DNA of 64,000 nucleotides from Chondrus crispus (taxonomy: Eukaryota; Rhodophyta; Florideophyceae; Gigartinales; Gigartinaceae): positions 213,667-277,666 of the forward strand of contig NW_005178804.1 of assembly GCF_000350225.1 (NCBI RefSeq), in the 5' to 3' direction. This document shows, in pieces, positions 7,714-17,458 of the stretch. A program made the position numbers and the translations under genes. Below the pieces are notes generated by a model. The model had not been told where the DNA came from. It was given only the letters and a program-made list of their open reading frames with translations, and made no database searches. Position 1 is the stretch's first letter; every line of letters begins with the position of its first letter.

Positions 7714-10383
7714 CTACCGAACAACAGTATCATTCGTTTCTGTCGCCGTCCAAGCCCGTAGCACTTCTGCCACTGACCACGCTTGCGCGATGCAGCCCCT
7801 CGCCCGATTCGGTGGATCTCCGTCAAAAAGCTCGCTTATCTGTCCGACGCCCGCGTCGTTGAGATGCGATCGCAACAGCGGAAGTAAATACTCGCGGGAG
7901 AGATCTGCGTTATTCAACGCTCGCATATGAGCCAGAATGAAGGGCCCCAACAGCCAGGCCCAAGCAGGACCCTGGTGATATGACATGTCCCTTGAAAAGA
8001 TATCCCCAACATACTGACCCCTGTACTGCTTGTCGTCGGGGGACAAGGTTCTGATACCATTAGAAGCTAGTAGATGCGTCGAGCAAGCCTCGACAACCAA
8101 GAATCGTTGCTCGGCAGTCAACGGGCTCCAGTTGAGAGATGCGGCAATTAGTTGATTCGGACGCAGGGCGGAATCTTTGCTGTTCCTTTGAGGTCCTCCA
8201 TCAATGACATCATAGCAATATTCCAAGTCATAATTCCAGAACTTGTCCTGGAACGACCGTTCTGTTTTGTCTGCCATGGCCGTGAAATGGTTGCATTCAT
8301 CATCATCCTCAAGTTCACTAGCGAAAAATGCCATGCAGTGCAATGCATTGAACCAAAGAGCGGCCAGTTCCACGGCTTTACCATCACGAGGTGTATATAC
8401 AATATCTGTCTTCGCATCCATCCAAGTTAATGCGAGGCCTTCAGCACCTGCTTGTAACAACCCGTCTTCGTCTTGCAAGATACCAAATCTTGTTCCAGAG
8501 CAGTGCTGCGATATGATGCCACGCAGTACTTGGTATAGCTCTAAAAGAAGCTCTAAGTCCCCTGTGGCCATATAATATGCACGGATGGCCTCAAAATACC
8601 ATAGCTGCGCCCCACAGAAAGCACGAATCCGTTACGCAAATAGTTAGTACATCAACGAGTCACACGGACAATTCCAAAAAGTTAGCGATATTCTGAAAAC
8701 CTACGGTTCCATCTGCGTTGTTATAATCTTCTTCCGTAGGAGCCGAACCGTCATCGGGAAAACGATTCGGAAGCATTCCTTTGCTTACTGTGGGTAAACA
8801 TCAAAACGCTCCGGCTACGCAGTTAGCAATCAAGAAATGACACAATAGTCCATGTGATGACATGTGCTGTTTCATAAACGTACCATATTTAGAGAAGGTC
8901 TGAAGTATTGATCGCGCCACATCGTAGCGCCCAGTGACAATAGTTAGGCCGGGAAGTGAAATCATCGTCTGAGCAAGGGGCGGAAGGATTCGCAAGTTCA
9001 GCAATAGCAATCGGTTAGCATCAACAACAACGCATCCGAACACGATCTCCAGACACTTCTAGCAATCTCAGATAGTGACGAATATGTGCGCCTTACATCT
9101 CTTGCCCAGTCAGTGAACCAGTGAAAGCCGGCGACGACCGATCGGCCACCGCCTCTTGAAATAATAAATTGATCCGCCGCCAGAACGAGTTGCTTTATAC
9201 ACGGCTCCACACTAGCCCTTCTTCTCTTCTTCATGGATTTCGGAGAGAGCCTATCATCGAAGATAGCTTCGTTCCACAAGGGCGACAGAGTTTGGTCAGC
9301 GAGCGCCGCTTGTCGCTCCGTAGACCTACCCCTCGCGTTTTCAAACTTGTGGAGCAGAGACTTTTCGTAGGCATGCTGCATTGCCAACTCCGCGTCCCCG
9401 TCCAGACTCAAGCGCATGGCATCTAGTTCCGAGCTGGCCACAAACGTAACGCAGCCGCCCGGGGGCAAATCGAGAAGAAACGAGGCGGCATGGAGGTTGT
9501 CGTCGACTTCCGGTAGGCCGCGTGCGCGTTCCTCGCTCAACACAAAGCCCGTGACCCACTCATTGGTGAGCTCTGCGGTGCCGCTGCTGACGCGCATGCA
9601 GAGCGTGGTCTCCTGATGGTCCGGGGTGACGAACAAGACGGACACGGCCGAGCCGTCGCGGCCGACGTTTACCGAGTAGTTAAAATGCGGGCGCGAGGCC
9701 GACGTGCGCGAGTGGTGGTTGCGGTGATTAACGAGGGCCTTGACGCGCAGCTGAATCGCCTGTACGGCGCGGCGCAGGCGGTACGTGACGTAAACGGTGT
9801 TCTGTCCATGCTTCATCCAGATCCTCTTTTCCAGGAGGGCGTCAGCAAAGGCGTAGCAAAAGACCGGGACGGTGCCCTCCAGCCTGAACGACTCGAGCAG
9901 CTCGAAGCCCGCGGGGGAGACGACCTCGTCGTGGCGCACGTCTGCGTGGGACTTGGCGCCGGCGGGGCTATACACGGGGGCGAGCGCGGCGGCGGCGGGG
10001 TCGGGGCGAGCGGGTGTGACGGGGACGTGTGTGCGGTAGTCCGGGGTGGGGGCGGCGAAGGCGGCGGGGTGGGCGCGGTGGCGCGCGGCCTGGCGGCGCA
10101 CGGCAGCGGCGCGGCGGCGGTCCGTGGCCAGGTGGTAGGCGCGGCCGAGGTAGACGACGGCGTCGTTGAGGTTGGTGAGCAGCAAGGTGCGATCGAGCGG
10201 CGGGCGCAGGGCGGCGATGAGCAGGCCGTGGTACGAGCGGGTCAGCGACGCGGCCAGCGTGAGCGAGGCGTAGCCGCCGATGCCGTTCGTGACCAGCAGC
10301 TCGCGCGACTCGGCCAGCGACAGCTCGCCCAGGATCTCGCGCCCCGCGTACACCACGTCGCAGGGAAGGTCCGTCGGCTGCAT
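7714..10383 (-). CDS. Glycogen debranching enzyme, archaeal/bacterial type, four exons
   Basis: Amylo-alpha-1,6-glucosidase-type enzyme, expected to cleave alpha-1,6 branches of floridean starch in the cytosol. Exons on the minus strand: 10383-9097, 8968-8884, 8787-8705, 8604-7714, separated by introns of 128, 96 and 100 bp with donors GTAAGG, GTACGT and GTAGGT and AG acceptors. The joined length is an exact codon multiple, 781 residues. The N-terminal domain shows LLVTNGIGGYASLT and SYHGLLIAALRPP. The catalytic (alpha/alpha)6 part shows GFHWFTDWARD, then TMISLPGLTIVTGRY across the first intron, LWYFEAI after the third, and YHQGPAWAWLLGPF near the end. This differs from the large eukaryotic bifunctional enzyme and from plant isoamylase. 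No transit peptide is evident. The first exon is far more GC-rich than the last. Confidence 0.9.
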
Positions 10384-11429
10384 GGTGCAGGCAGGGAGGG
10401 GGGAAGGCGGGAAGCGGGAGGGCGGGAAGGCGGGGGAAGGCGGAACGGGATAGCAGGGATTGGGGGGTAACTTAGTGCGACCTCGCGAAGTGGTAGTCTC
10501 CTCTTACTAAGCATGTAAGAGGAGACAGTGATCCATGGATGATGTGATAGTGTACACGTGGGGGGCGGATGCGCAGTGGCATGCACACATGCACACAGAT
10601 GCGCGTTTTGCGGCGGTTTTTGAATCAATTTTAGAAACAGCATTCGGCGTGAAGCTTTATAGTAACACTCTCGAAAGCAGCATGACATCCATCATACAGA
10701 AGCGAGATTTATCACCTCCCTACAGTCCGCCTAGCCTAGTAGTACCCTTGGGTACTAGACAAGTCGTTGAATAGGATGGATATCATTGGTACTACACAGC
10801 CTAGTACGTTGTCTTGCTTGTGAAACTATTTGTGTCACTGCTAAAAATGAAATAGCACCTCAACACGACACTATCAAGGAATGATGCAAAAGGCCCTTGA
10901 CTTTAAAACCATTTCCAAACTATGATTTCAAAACAATGATGTGGATTTCCACGCCTGCTGCCTTGACTTAAAACACTAAAACAAGGAACAACAACCTAAA
11001 CAATGGTCGAACCGACCAAGGAGTGTGCAATCCGGCACGGCGACACTATTCACTCGCAAATATCTAGGCACAATCCTTTTTGCTCCACTCCCATTTCGAC
11101 CGCCTTCTCCTTCACTCAACTGCACGCCCCCCTGCACGCCCCCGCCGCCTGAAAAATGCCTTAAAAAGCATAATTATGACGCCCCCAAAAAAATTACAAC
11201 CCTTGAAAATCAACCCCACGCCTCAGCCCCACGCCTCAGCCCCACGCCTCACATCTTGCCGTCCTACCTCATCGACACATCGATGCACCTACTTGTCGAA
11301 CAAAGAGCAAACTCCCCACGCCTGCGCCCCCAAGTCCAACTGCACTGAAATGGCAGTTTGAATTTTTTTTACAGCTGGGCGCAACCGCAGACTGCACGTG
11401 GGGAGCCCGATCGCTCCCCCGTGCGGGAA
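10384..11429. other. Intergenic region with low-complexity DNA
   Basis: About 1 kb between the debranching enzyme start and the p24 stop. Bases 10388-10470 are almost pure purine on the plus strand, just upstream of the debranching gene. A perfect short palindrome AGTACCC-TT-GGGTACT lies near 10740. About three copies of a 12-bp unit CCCCACGCCTCA lie near 11215-11255. No open frame here has coding character. Confidence 0.6.
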
Positions 11430-12119
11430 TCACGCCAGCTTCTTCCGCTTGAAGAACGACTTGAGAGATAAAAAGTTGAGTAGTCCAGTTATAATAGTAA
11501 ACAAGCAAGCGACGAAGCTAATCCTAAAAATCGTCGACGACGTGTCCTCGTTCGCCCGATTCAGATGCTCCTCGCGCTCCCTCAGCTCATCGATCTTCTC
11601 GATCAAGTCCTCGATATCGTTCTGCACCGCCACAAAGCTGGCGTACACCTTGTCCACGTGGTCCTGCTTGGCGATCCGCGCCGCGGGCGAGTCCGTGCTC
11701 GGCCGCAGCGTGTCCACCTCGAGCGTCACGCGCCGCGCCACGTTCGCGGCCGGCCGCACCGCGTGCGCCGTCACCTGGTTCACCACGCAGAACCGGTACG
11801 ACTCGCGCGTGTGCGCCGACCCGGCCCCCGTCACAAACGAAAACTTCACCGTGTCTACGTTCGCACGGTGGAAGTACACCTTGCCGCGACCGTCCGCCAC
11901 AAACAGATCCAGCGTCATGTCCCCGTGCCCGGACGACACGTGCACCGTCCCTAGCGTCCGCGTGTCCGGCGGAAGATCCTCGGAGAAGCATTTGCGCTGC
12001 CCGAAGCCAAGCTCGAACGTTAGCGAATTAGCCGCGATGGAAGGGAGGAGGAGAAAGAAAGCGCACACCGCCGCGATATCGCGGGCGGTGACCGCGCGGA
12101 CGTGGCAAGGGGCGGACAT
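11430..12119 (-). CDS. p24 family (TMED/emp24) cargo receptor
   Basis: Type I membrane protein of the ER-Golgi cycle that packs cargo, notably GPI-anchored proteins, into COPII vesicles. Starting at 12119 it has a signal peptide (about 1-31), a GOLD domain (about 32-138) with the conserved Cys pair (Cys44, Cys111), a coiled coil (about 155-192), one membrane segment (about 198-218) and the short tail KSFFKRKKLA. The FF pair (COPII) and Lys-rich end (COPI) are the family's sorting signals. Length 229 matches the family. The frame stays open upstream to 12530, but that extension is repeat-derived Pro/Arg/Leu sequence and would bury the signal peptide, so I reject it. Shares a divergent spacer with ADA2. 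Confidence 0.9.
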   Translation of the reverse strand: MSAPCHVRAVTARDIAAVCAFFLLLPSIAANSLTFELGFGQRKCFSEDLPPDTRTLGTVHVSSGHGDMTLDLFVADGRGKVYFHRANVDTVKFSFVTGAGSAHTRESYRFCVVNQVTAHAVRPAANVARRVTLEVDTLRPSTDSPAARIAKQDHVDKVYASFVAVQNDIEDLIEKIDELREREEHLNRANEDTSSTIFRISFVACLFTIITGLLNFLSLKSFFKRKKLA

Positions 12120-12120
12120 G

Positions 12121-12180
12121 GGGAGAGGCAGGCGGGGGAGAGGCAGGCGGGGGAGAGGCAGGCGAGGGAGAGGCAGGCGA
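12121..12180. repeat. 15-bp tandem repeat in the p24 leader region
   Basis: About four copies of GGGAGAGGCAGGCGG-like units directly upstream of the p24 ATG. The minus-strand reading would be a monotonous Arg-Leu-Pro-Leu-Pro repeat, which supports starting the protein after it. Confidence 0.85.
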
Positions 12181-12599
12181 GGGCAAGCACCGTGCGGTGC
12201 ACTCTCGCGACGGAAAGGGAGGCCGCGGGCAGACAAAGAGGATGTGAGACGAGGGTGGAGCGAAGGCGGGCTGTCCCCAACGCTTGGGCCTGTCGGAAGT
12301 TTGGAAGGGCAACTGGTGGGGGGGGGGGTCAAGTGGCGGATGGAGTTGTCCTCGCTGGCGTTGGTGATCCAGAGCGACTTGATTGATTGCTCGATGAACA
12401 CGTGTTCCACGTTGTGATCCAATTCGAGCGAAATTTGGATTCCAGATATGTCAACTGTATGCCCCGTGACCCGTTGAGTCTCTCGCTCCCTCAGGGTCGT
12501 GAGTGTCGCTTCATTTCTCCCCGCCTCCATTTCTTTATTGTATCTGAATGTGCTATCTACATCTAGCTAGAGTATATCTACCGTGCAACCCTTCAACAG

Positions 12600-12670
12600 C
12601 GACGCCTCCCCTCCCCTCCCCTCCCCTCCCCTCCCCTCCCCTCCCCTCCCCCTCCCCTCCCCCTCCCGCC
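12600..12670. repeat. CCCCT pentanucleotide tract before ADA2
   Basis: Roughly a dozen CCCCT/CCTCC units form a pure C/T tract ending about 10 bp before the ADA2 start. The complementary strand is GGGGA repeats with many G-runs, able in principle to form a quadruplex or triplex. It lies in the 560-bp spacer shared with p24. Confidence 0.9.
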
Positions 12671-12679
12671 CCCCTCAAC

Positions 12680-14311
12680 ATGCCGTCCAATCCCGAAAAA
12701 AAGAAGCGCAAGGCTGAGCCCACCCCCATCGAGTCCGAGACACCCACCCCCGCGTTGCCATCCGCCGCCACCAATGGCAACGTGTCGGGCTCCACGTCTG
12801 GCCAGCCCGCGCAAACCCCGGCAAGCACGCAGCTTGCGCACAGCGTTCACGAAATCTCGAAAAACAAGTCGCGCCCGAAGCGCGCCCGCACGAAGACCGA
12901 GAAAAAAGTCGAAGTCGTCAACACCTCGCGCTTCTACTGCGACTTTTGCGGCACAGACCTTTCCCTCTCGCTCCGCGTTCGCTGCGCGGTGTGCCCGGAC
13001 TACGACTCCTGCCTCGACTGCTTCTCCGTGGGTGCCGCCTTGCTGCCGCACAAGGCCCAGCATGCTTACCGCTTTGCGGAGCCCGTCATGAGCTCCATTT
13101 TTCAGGTCGGGTGGAATGCTGATGAGGAGGAAAAGCTCCTCGAGGGGCTCGAGGCCTATGGCATTGGTAATTGGGAGCAAGTTGCGAAAGTCGTCAGGAG
13201 CAAGAACCCCTCCGACACGGAACGCCATTTCATGAAGGTCTTTCTTGAGTCTGCAAATGCCCCACTACCAGACCCCACCAAAATGCTACTGCCCGATAAA
13301 TTGGCCGGCTCGGACAAGAATGAAGACTTGGACCCTAAAGCGTTGCGCGTCATGCACATGCATCAGCAGGAGGACGCCGCTGGATGGATGGAGAAGAGGC
13401 AAGATTTCGTCTACGAGTGGGACAATGAAGCTGAAGACATTATCGGTGATATGGAGGTCGCCGAAGACGATTCGAAATCCGACAAAGACGTCAAAGCACA
13501 AGTTTTGGAAATCTATGCTGCCAAGCTAAATGAGCGCTCGCGGCGCAAAGAGCTGGTACTTGGTCGCGGCCTAACCAATTTCAAGGGCTACTTAGCAACT
13601 GAGAAGAAGCGACCAAAGGAAGAACGCGATCTTCGAGAAAAGCTTCGCGTCTTCATGCGATTCGTGCCTCACGATTTCATGGAGAGTTTTATCCGTGGTG
13701 TGCTGGAAGAAAGGAAGCTTCGTGCTAAACTCGAGCAACTGCGGCTAGGTCGCATGCACGGCGCGCAGACGCTTGAGGACTGTGAGAAAATCACTGCTTC
13801 TCTGAAGAGCAAGTACAGGAGTTCCATCAGTGCTGGAGAGGGTGCGACTCCGAGCACGTCTGGCTCGGCGTCGCAAAGACGAAGACGTGCAAATGGTGAG
13901 GGAAGTGTTGCCGACAGTGTGGTCAGCACTGCAAATGGAACTTCAACAACAACGGCTGCAAACACTGCCGATTCAAAAGATAAAAAGCCTACGAATGTTG
14001 TCGAGATGGATCCTGAACTGTTTCCAGGTGCAGAGCTGCTTTCCAGAGTGGAGTTGGGGCTGTGCCAAACTTTGAAAGTCACGCCCCATCAGTACATGAT
14101 TGTTAAGGAAATAATGATTAGAGAAAGTTCAAGGCTGGGTGGACTGAAAAAGAAAGACGCAAGAGCAATTGTTCGTCTTGACAAAATGAAGGTCTCCAAA
14201 ATATACGAGTATTTGTTGGCATGTGGCTGGATTAAGTCGACGGATGGCAGTTCCAATGCGTCCCGACACTCGGTCATGAACAAGCCAGCCCCAAATGGAA
14301 CCAAAGTCTGA
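12680..14311 (+). CDS. ADA2: Transcriptional adaptor ADA2 (SAGA complex)
   Basis: Nuclear adaptor that stimulates the histone acetyltransferase GCN5. 543 residues from ATG 12680. Domain order is canonical: a basic Pro/Thr leader, ZZ zinc finger about 85-132 (FYCDFCGTDL, CAVCPDYDSCLDC, two His near its end), SANT domain about 144-190 (WNADEEEKLLEGLEAYGIGNW), the central ADA-type helical region with KRQDFVYEWDNEAEDII, then a C-terminal SWIRM domain (last about 85 residues, FPGAELLSRVELGLCQTL to YEYLLACGWI). The frame is open upstream to 12548, but that part is the C/T repeat, so I start after it. Single exon. The 3' end faces the convergent NURR gene. Confidence 0.93.
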   Translation: MPSNPEKKKRKAEPTPIESETPTPALPSAATNGNVSGSTSGQPAQTPASTQLAHSVHEISKNKSRPKRARTKTEKKVEVVNTSRFYCDFCGTDLSLSLRVRCAVCPDYDSCLDCFSVGAALLPHKAQHAYRFAEPVMSSIFQVGWNADEEEKLLEGLEAYGIGNWEQVAKVVRSKNPSDTERHFMKVFLESANAPLPDPTKMLLPDKLAGSDKNEDLDPKALRVMHMHQQEDAAGWMEKRQDFVYEWDNEAEDIIGDMEVAEDDSKSDKDVKAQVLEIYAAKLNERSRRKELVLGRGLTNFKGYLATEKKRPKEERDLREKLRVFMRFVPHDFMESFIRGVLEERKLRAKLEQLRLGRMHGAQTLEDCEKITASLKSKYRSSISAGEGATPSTSGSASQRRRRANGEGSVADSVVSTANGTSTTTAANTADSKDKKPTNVVEMDPELFPGAELLSRVELGLCQTLKVTPHQYMIVKEIMIRESSRLGGLKKKDARAIVRLDKMKVSKIYEYLLACGWIKSTDGSSNASRHSVMNKPAPNGTKV

Positions 14312-15102
14312 AGCACAAGTTGTGTTATGCGGAGTCCATGGGACCCGGAGCCAGTGTTTCAACATCGATAGAGAAGTAGCCCCTCGTCATAGCATTATTT
14401 GATGGGCTCCATACTCGAGAAAACCAAGTTGCCGCTTAAAATTCCTTTTAACATGATGCACGTGTCGAGTACACCGGTTCTCTCTTGGGAGAACCGGTGT
14501 TATCTTACAAACCTATCAGAATGATGGTGACCAGCTTACCGTCCTCCTTGTTGCAATTTGATCGATCAATGTACTGAAACTCATCAGAATTCAGAGAAGA
14601 CTTCGTCGTTCGAAGCCAGGCACCAATCTTTCGACTAACACAATTGGGTGCAGGTCTAGAAGGAAGAGAATGGGCGGGAGAGATAGTGTAGTAAGAAGAA
14701 GTGAAGTTTCCCTTCACCCTGTCTGCATTTGGCATGAGCACCCCTGAGCACCGAAGCGGATAAGTAAGGCAAGCGGTCGCACCGAAAAAAGTCGCGATCG
14801 AGGATTGTTGACTAAAAGAGGCACTACATCGTTATCGCAGCGCACGTAGAAAGCAATTTAGCCTCAAAGACTGATCTTTGGTGGAACGGCACGCACGCCT
14901 CGTTTTCGGTCTCGAATTGCAATGCATACACGAGTGAGTCGTATCTCGAGAATCGCTACGGCAGCCCCGCCAGTCGTGCACCCTGATTCAGCGCTCTCAT
15001 GGGGCAGAGCACGAACATAAAGCGCGGGTGTAATGCTCGGAGTACAGTCGCCCGGCAGCACGTCTTCTTCGATATCTTGAAAGCGCCACGCCACGCCACG
15101 CC
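14312..15102. other. Convergent intergenic region
   Basis: About 790 bp between the 3' ends of ADA2 and the NURR protein gene, so it carries two 3' untranslated regions. Apart from a strong hairpin (14471-14500) I see no gene; the short open frames here lack recognisable features. Confidence 0.6.
14471..14500. repeat. Perfect 12-bp inverted repeat (hairpin)
   Basis: ACACCGGTTCTC at 14471-14482 is the exact reverse complement of GAGAACCGGTGT at 14489-14500, with a 6-base loop TCTTGG. It lies 160 bp past the ADA2 stop. It could be an RNA hairpin in the 3' region or a protein-binding palindrome; nothing in the sequence decides this. Confidence 0.8.
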
Positions 15103-17010
15103 TTACATCGCTGGTCTGCTAAACTTTTTGGCCAACCCCATGAAGTACGCGCTTATATTATGAATTCTGCCGGGATCGCTTGCGGCGAGTTCGTCTAAGG
15201 CGGCGCACGCTTCTTCGCTACGCATACTTTGCAACGCGCCAATCGCCCGAGCATCAAATGTTGTGTCCGAGATAATGCCCCGCTCTGTCATACTGTAGAA
15301 TCGCTCTCTTACCGATGAATCCATGCCGTCAAGAGCTTCGCGAACTTCTCTTGCTCGGATCGGATCAGCTGGCTGGGGCACTGCAGATCCGTAACTGGGC
15401 GCCATTGCACTGGGCTGAGTGCCATATGGAGACAGACCGTAGGACGGCGCCGCGGGAGCCGCTGCGTACCCCCCTCCATAAGCTCCTGTTGGCGGAGCGC
15501 CGTATCCGCCGGTGGCGTATGGAGCACCGTAAGCGCTTGTAGTTCCATAACTCGCGCCATAGGCGCCGCCGTAACCACCGCCGGCACTATAAGTGCTACT
15601 TCGTTGTGAAAGAGATCGCGCCTCTCCGTTTGCAAACTTCTTGCACAAGCCCATGACATATGCACTCGGGTTCCGAACCCTAGCCGGCTCAGGCAACTCT
15701 GCGAGAACGGCGAGTCCATCTTGTTCCGGCAACCGTCGCAAGGCTTCAAGCGCACGGTCATCGAGAACATTTCGCAAGAGCGTCCCGTTGTTGGCAAGCT
15801 CATCCAAGCGCTGATCGAGAGCCGAGAAGCTACCCTGCGCACTAGTGCTTCGCCCGTAACCGTCAGACGGATCGAAGCCCGATCCATAGTTACTGGGGAC
15901 CGAGTCTGGACCCATTCGGCCGCCTGGAGCTCGAGAGTGGCCTTTGTACTTTCGAGCAAGCCCCATCCAGAAGGCCGAAGGGTTTCGCACGCGCCCCGGT
16001 TCCATGGCAGCAAACTCCGACAATGCGCGCACGGCGTCTGGCTCAGCCAAGTCGACGAGAATGTCCATGGCGCGGTCATCGAACTGGCTCGGATGACATA
16101 CTCCAGAGGTAAACACACGCTGCAAAGCGTCCGACACTGTTGGCGGTAGATGGGCAAGTGCGGATGCTGGTACCGACGTCGGGGGAAACCCGCCCGGTGG
16201 CGGACCAGGTGGGGGCTGAATGGAGCCGCCCCCTGCGATAACACGCTTGAATATGCTCATAATAAATGCCGGCTTGTTCCTCACCGTGGAAAAGTCGCGG
16301 CGTTGAATATCTTCCAAAGCGGCTAAAGCCAGTTGCGTCGACACACTTCCCAGAAGATCTAGGGCGCGGCCATCAATATCGCGCTGCTCAAACAGACCCG
16401 AAGCAAAGATGCGCTGCAACACATCATCGACCTCAGGTGCGACACCTGTCGGGGCCATCGCATAATGTGGGGGTGCCGGGGGCGGAGGATTGAGGGAACC
16501 CGGAGGTACGTCAGATGGGGGCACGGGAGCTTCACGATCTGGGGCCGGAGGTTCCTTGGTCTCTGCTCTGCGCGGGGGCCGGACACCGTCCAGGCTGTCG
16601 ATTTCTGCTACACGGGGCCCGCGGCGGACAGCGTCATCCTCAGCGTCAGGATCGCGGTCGGGTGGCCGCGGCGAGGAGGACTTGTCGGAGCTGTTGCGGG
16701 ATGTGGGATCGGCGTCCGGCGGCGGGGGCGGGGGCGGGGTGGGGGTCTTTTCTGTCGGCTGGGCGCCATTCGGCGGAGACGAGGAGGACGAGTCGTCGAC
16801 CTTGCGGCGCTTGGTCGGGGGCGAGGGGGAGCTGCCCGCTGACGGGGGGTCGTCGTCTGACCTGCTCATGGGGTGGGATGTGTGAGGGATAGGGCGGCGG
16901 AAGCGGGGTGCCAGGGGAGCGTGGTCAAACAAGGACGGCAAGTTTTTGCCGCCAAGGGGACGGCACAGGGCGAGAGAGGGCTGGGCGGACGAATTTGGCG
17001 CGCTGGCCAT
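15103..17010 (-). CDS. Protein with four hnRNP Q-type acidic (NURR) modules, no RRM seen
   Basis: 635 residues. After a disordered Ser/Pro/Asp-rich region with a likely nuclear signal (KRRKVDD, about 67-73) come four copies of a helical module at about 192-257, 290-356, 398-460 and 565-632. Each copy contains a D-x-R-A-(ILM) motif followed by about 30 residues and a (V/I)(R/H)NxxA(F/Y) motif, then G or S and (A/C/F)(R/K)(K/R). This matches the N-terminal acidic domain of hnRNP Q/R and related RNA-regulatory proteins. Between modules 3 and 4 lies a Gly/Tyr/Ala-rich segment (about 473-545) like prion-type phase-separating regions. No RRM is present, so RNA binding is inference. A second Met (16869) could be the start; I keep 17010 for its AAAATGG context. 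Divergent with the Omp85 gene. Confidence 0.8.
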   Translation of the reverse strand: MASAPNSSAQPSLALCRPLGGKNLPSLFDHAPLAPRFRRPIPHTSHPMSRSDDDPPSAGSSPSPPTKRRKVDDSSSSSPPNGAQPTEKTPTPPPPPPPDADPTSRNSSDKSSSPRPPDRDPDAEDDAVRRGPRVAEIDSLDGVRPPRRAETKEPPAPDREAPVPPSDVPPGSLNPPPPAPPHYAMAPTGVAPEVDDVLQRIFASGLFEQRDIDGRALDLLGSVSTQLALAALEDIQRRDFSTVRNKPAFIMSIFKRVIAGGGSIQPPPGPPPGGFPPTSVPASALAHLPPTVSDALQRVFTSGVCHPSQFDDRAMDILVDLAEPDAVRALSEFAAMEPGRVRNPSAFWMGLARKYKGHSRAPGGRMGPDSVPSNYGSGFDPSDGYGRSTSAQGSFSALDQRLDELANNGTLLRNVLDDRALEALRRLPEQDGLAVLAELPEPARVRNPSAYVMGLCKKFANGEARSLSQRSSTYSAGGGYGGAYGASYGTTSAYGAPYATGGYGAPPTGAYGGGYAAAPAAPSYGLSPYGTQPSAMAPSYGSAVPQPADPIRAREVREALDGMDSSVRERFYSMTERGIISDTTFDARAIGALQSMRSEEACAALDELAASDPGRIHNISAYFMGLAKKFSRPAM

Positions 17011-17458
17011 TTTGTGCGCGCCGCCGGAACAAGGCGAGCTTCAGTCACTTTGGAAGCACTCAAAATACTGAAAATGTTTCAAGAATTGAAATGTTTGGTG
17101 CAGAATTTCATAAATATTCTCGAGTTTGGCCACCTGCACACGTGTAGGCTTCATCCGGAACCCTCAACATGGACGGGAACAACTTTTTACACCCCCGGGA
17201 TCTAAATCCCCTAACGGCCCTTAGATGATTAGATGAAGGCCCTCCGTTAGGAACGGCCCTGAGACCCCCCGGATCAATGGCGCGTCTCCCGTCTCCCGTC
17301 AGTGGCGGCCTTCCCAAATGGTGGATTTTTGATCCGCAAGCTCGTCAACCGTCCTCATCGTCGTCGTCAACAGGTGTCGTCAACAGGCGCCGTCAACAGG
17401 CGTCGTCCCCCGCTCTCCCTCCCCATTTTCATTCGCATCTCAGCCCCGCCATTTCACA
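17011..17458. other. Divergent promoter region
   Basis: 448 bp between two outward-facing genes. It contains an imperfect inverted stretch near 17205-17265 (CTAACGGCCCTTAG and CCGTTAGGAACGGCC) and three spaced copies of a GTCGTCAACAGG-like unit near 17365-17405. No gene seen. Confidence 0.55.

Noticed and set aside
9616-10470. A 284-codon plus-strand frame opposite the debranching enzyme
   Set aside because: Gly/Ala/Arg-rich shadow of the GC-rich first exon; no domain.
11430-12530. A 366-codon frame extending the p24 protein far upstream
   Set aside because: The extension is repeat-coded Pro/Arg/Leu and would bury a clean signal peptide; family members start at the signal peptide.
12548-12679. 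N-terminal extension of ADA2
   Set aside because: It is translation of the C/T repeat; the ATG at 12680 begins the normal basic leader.
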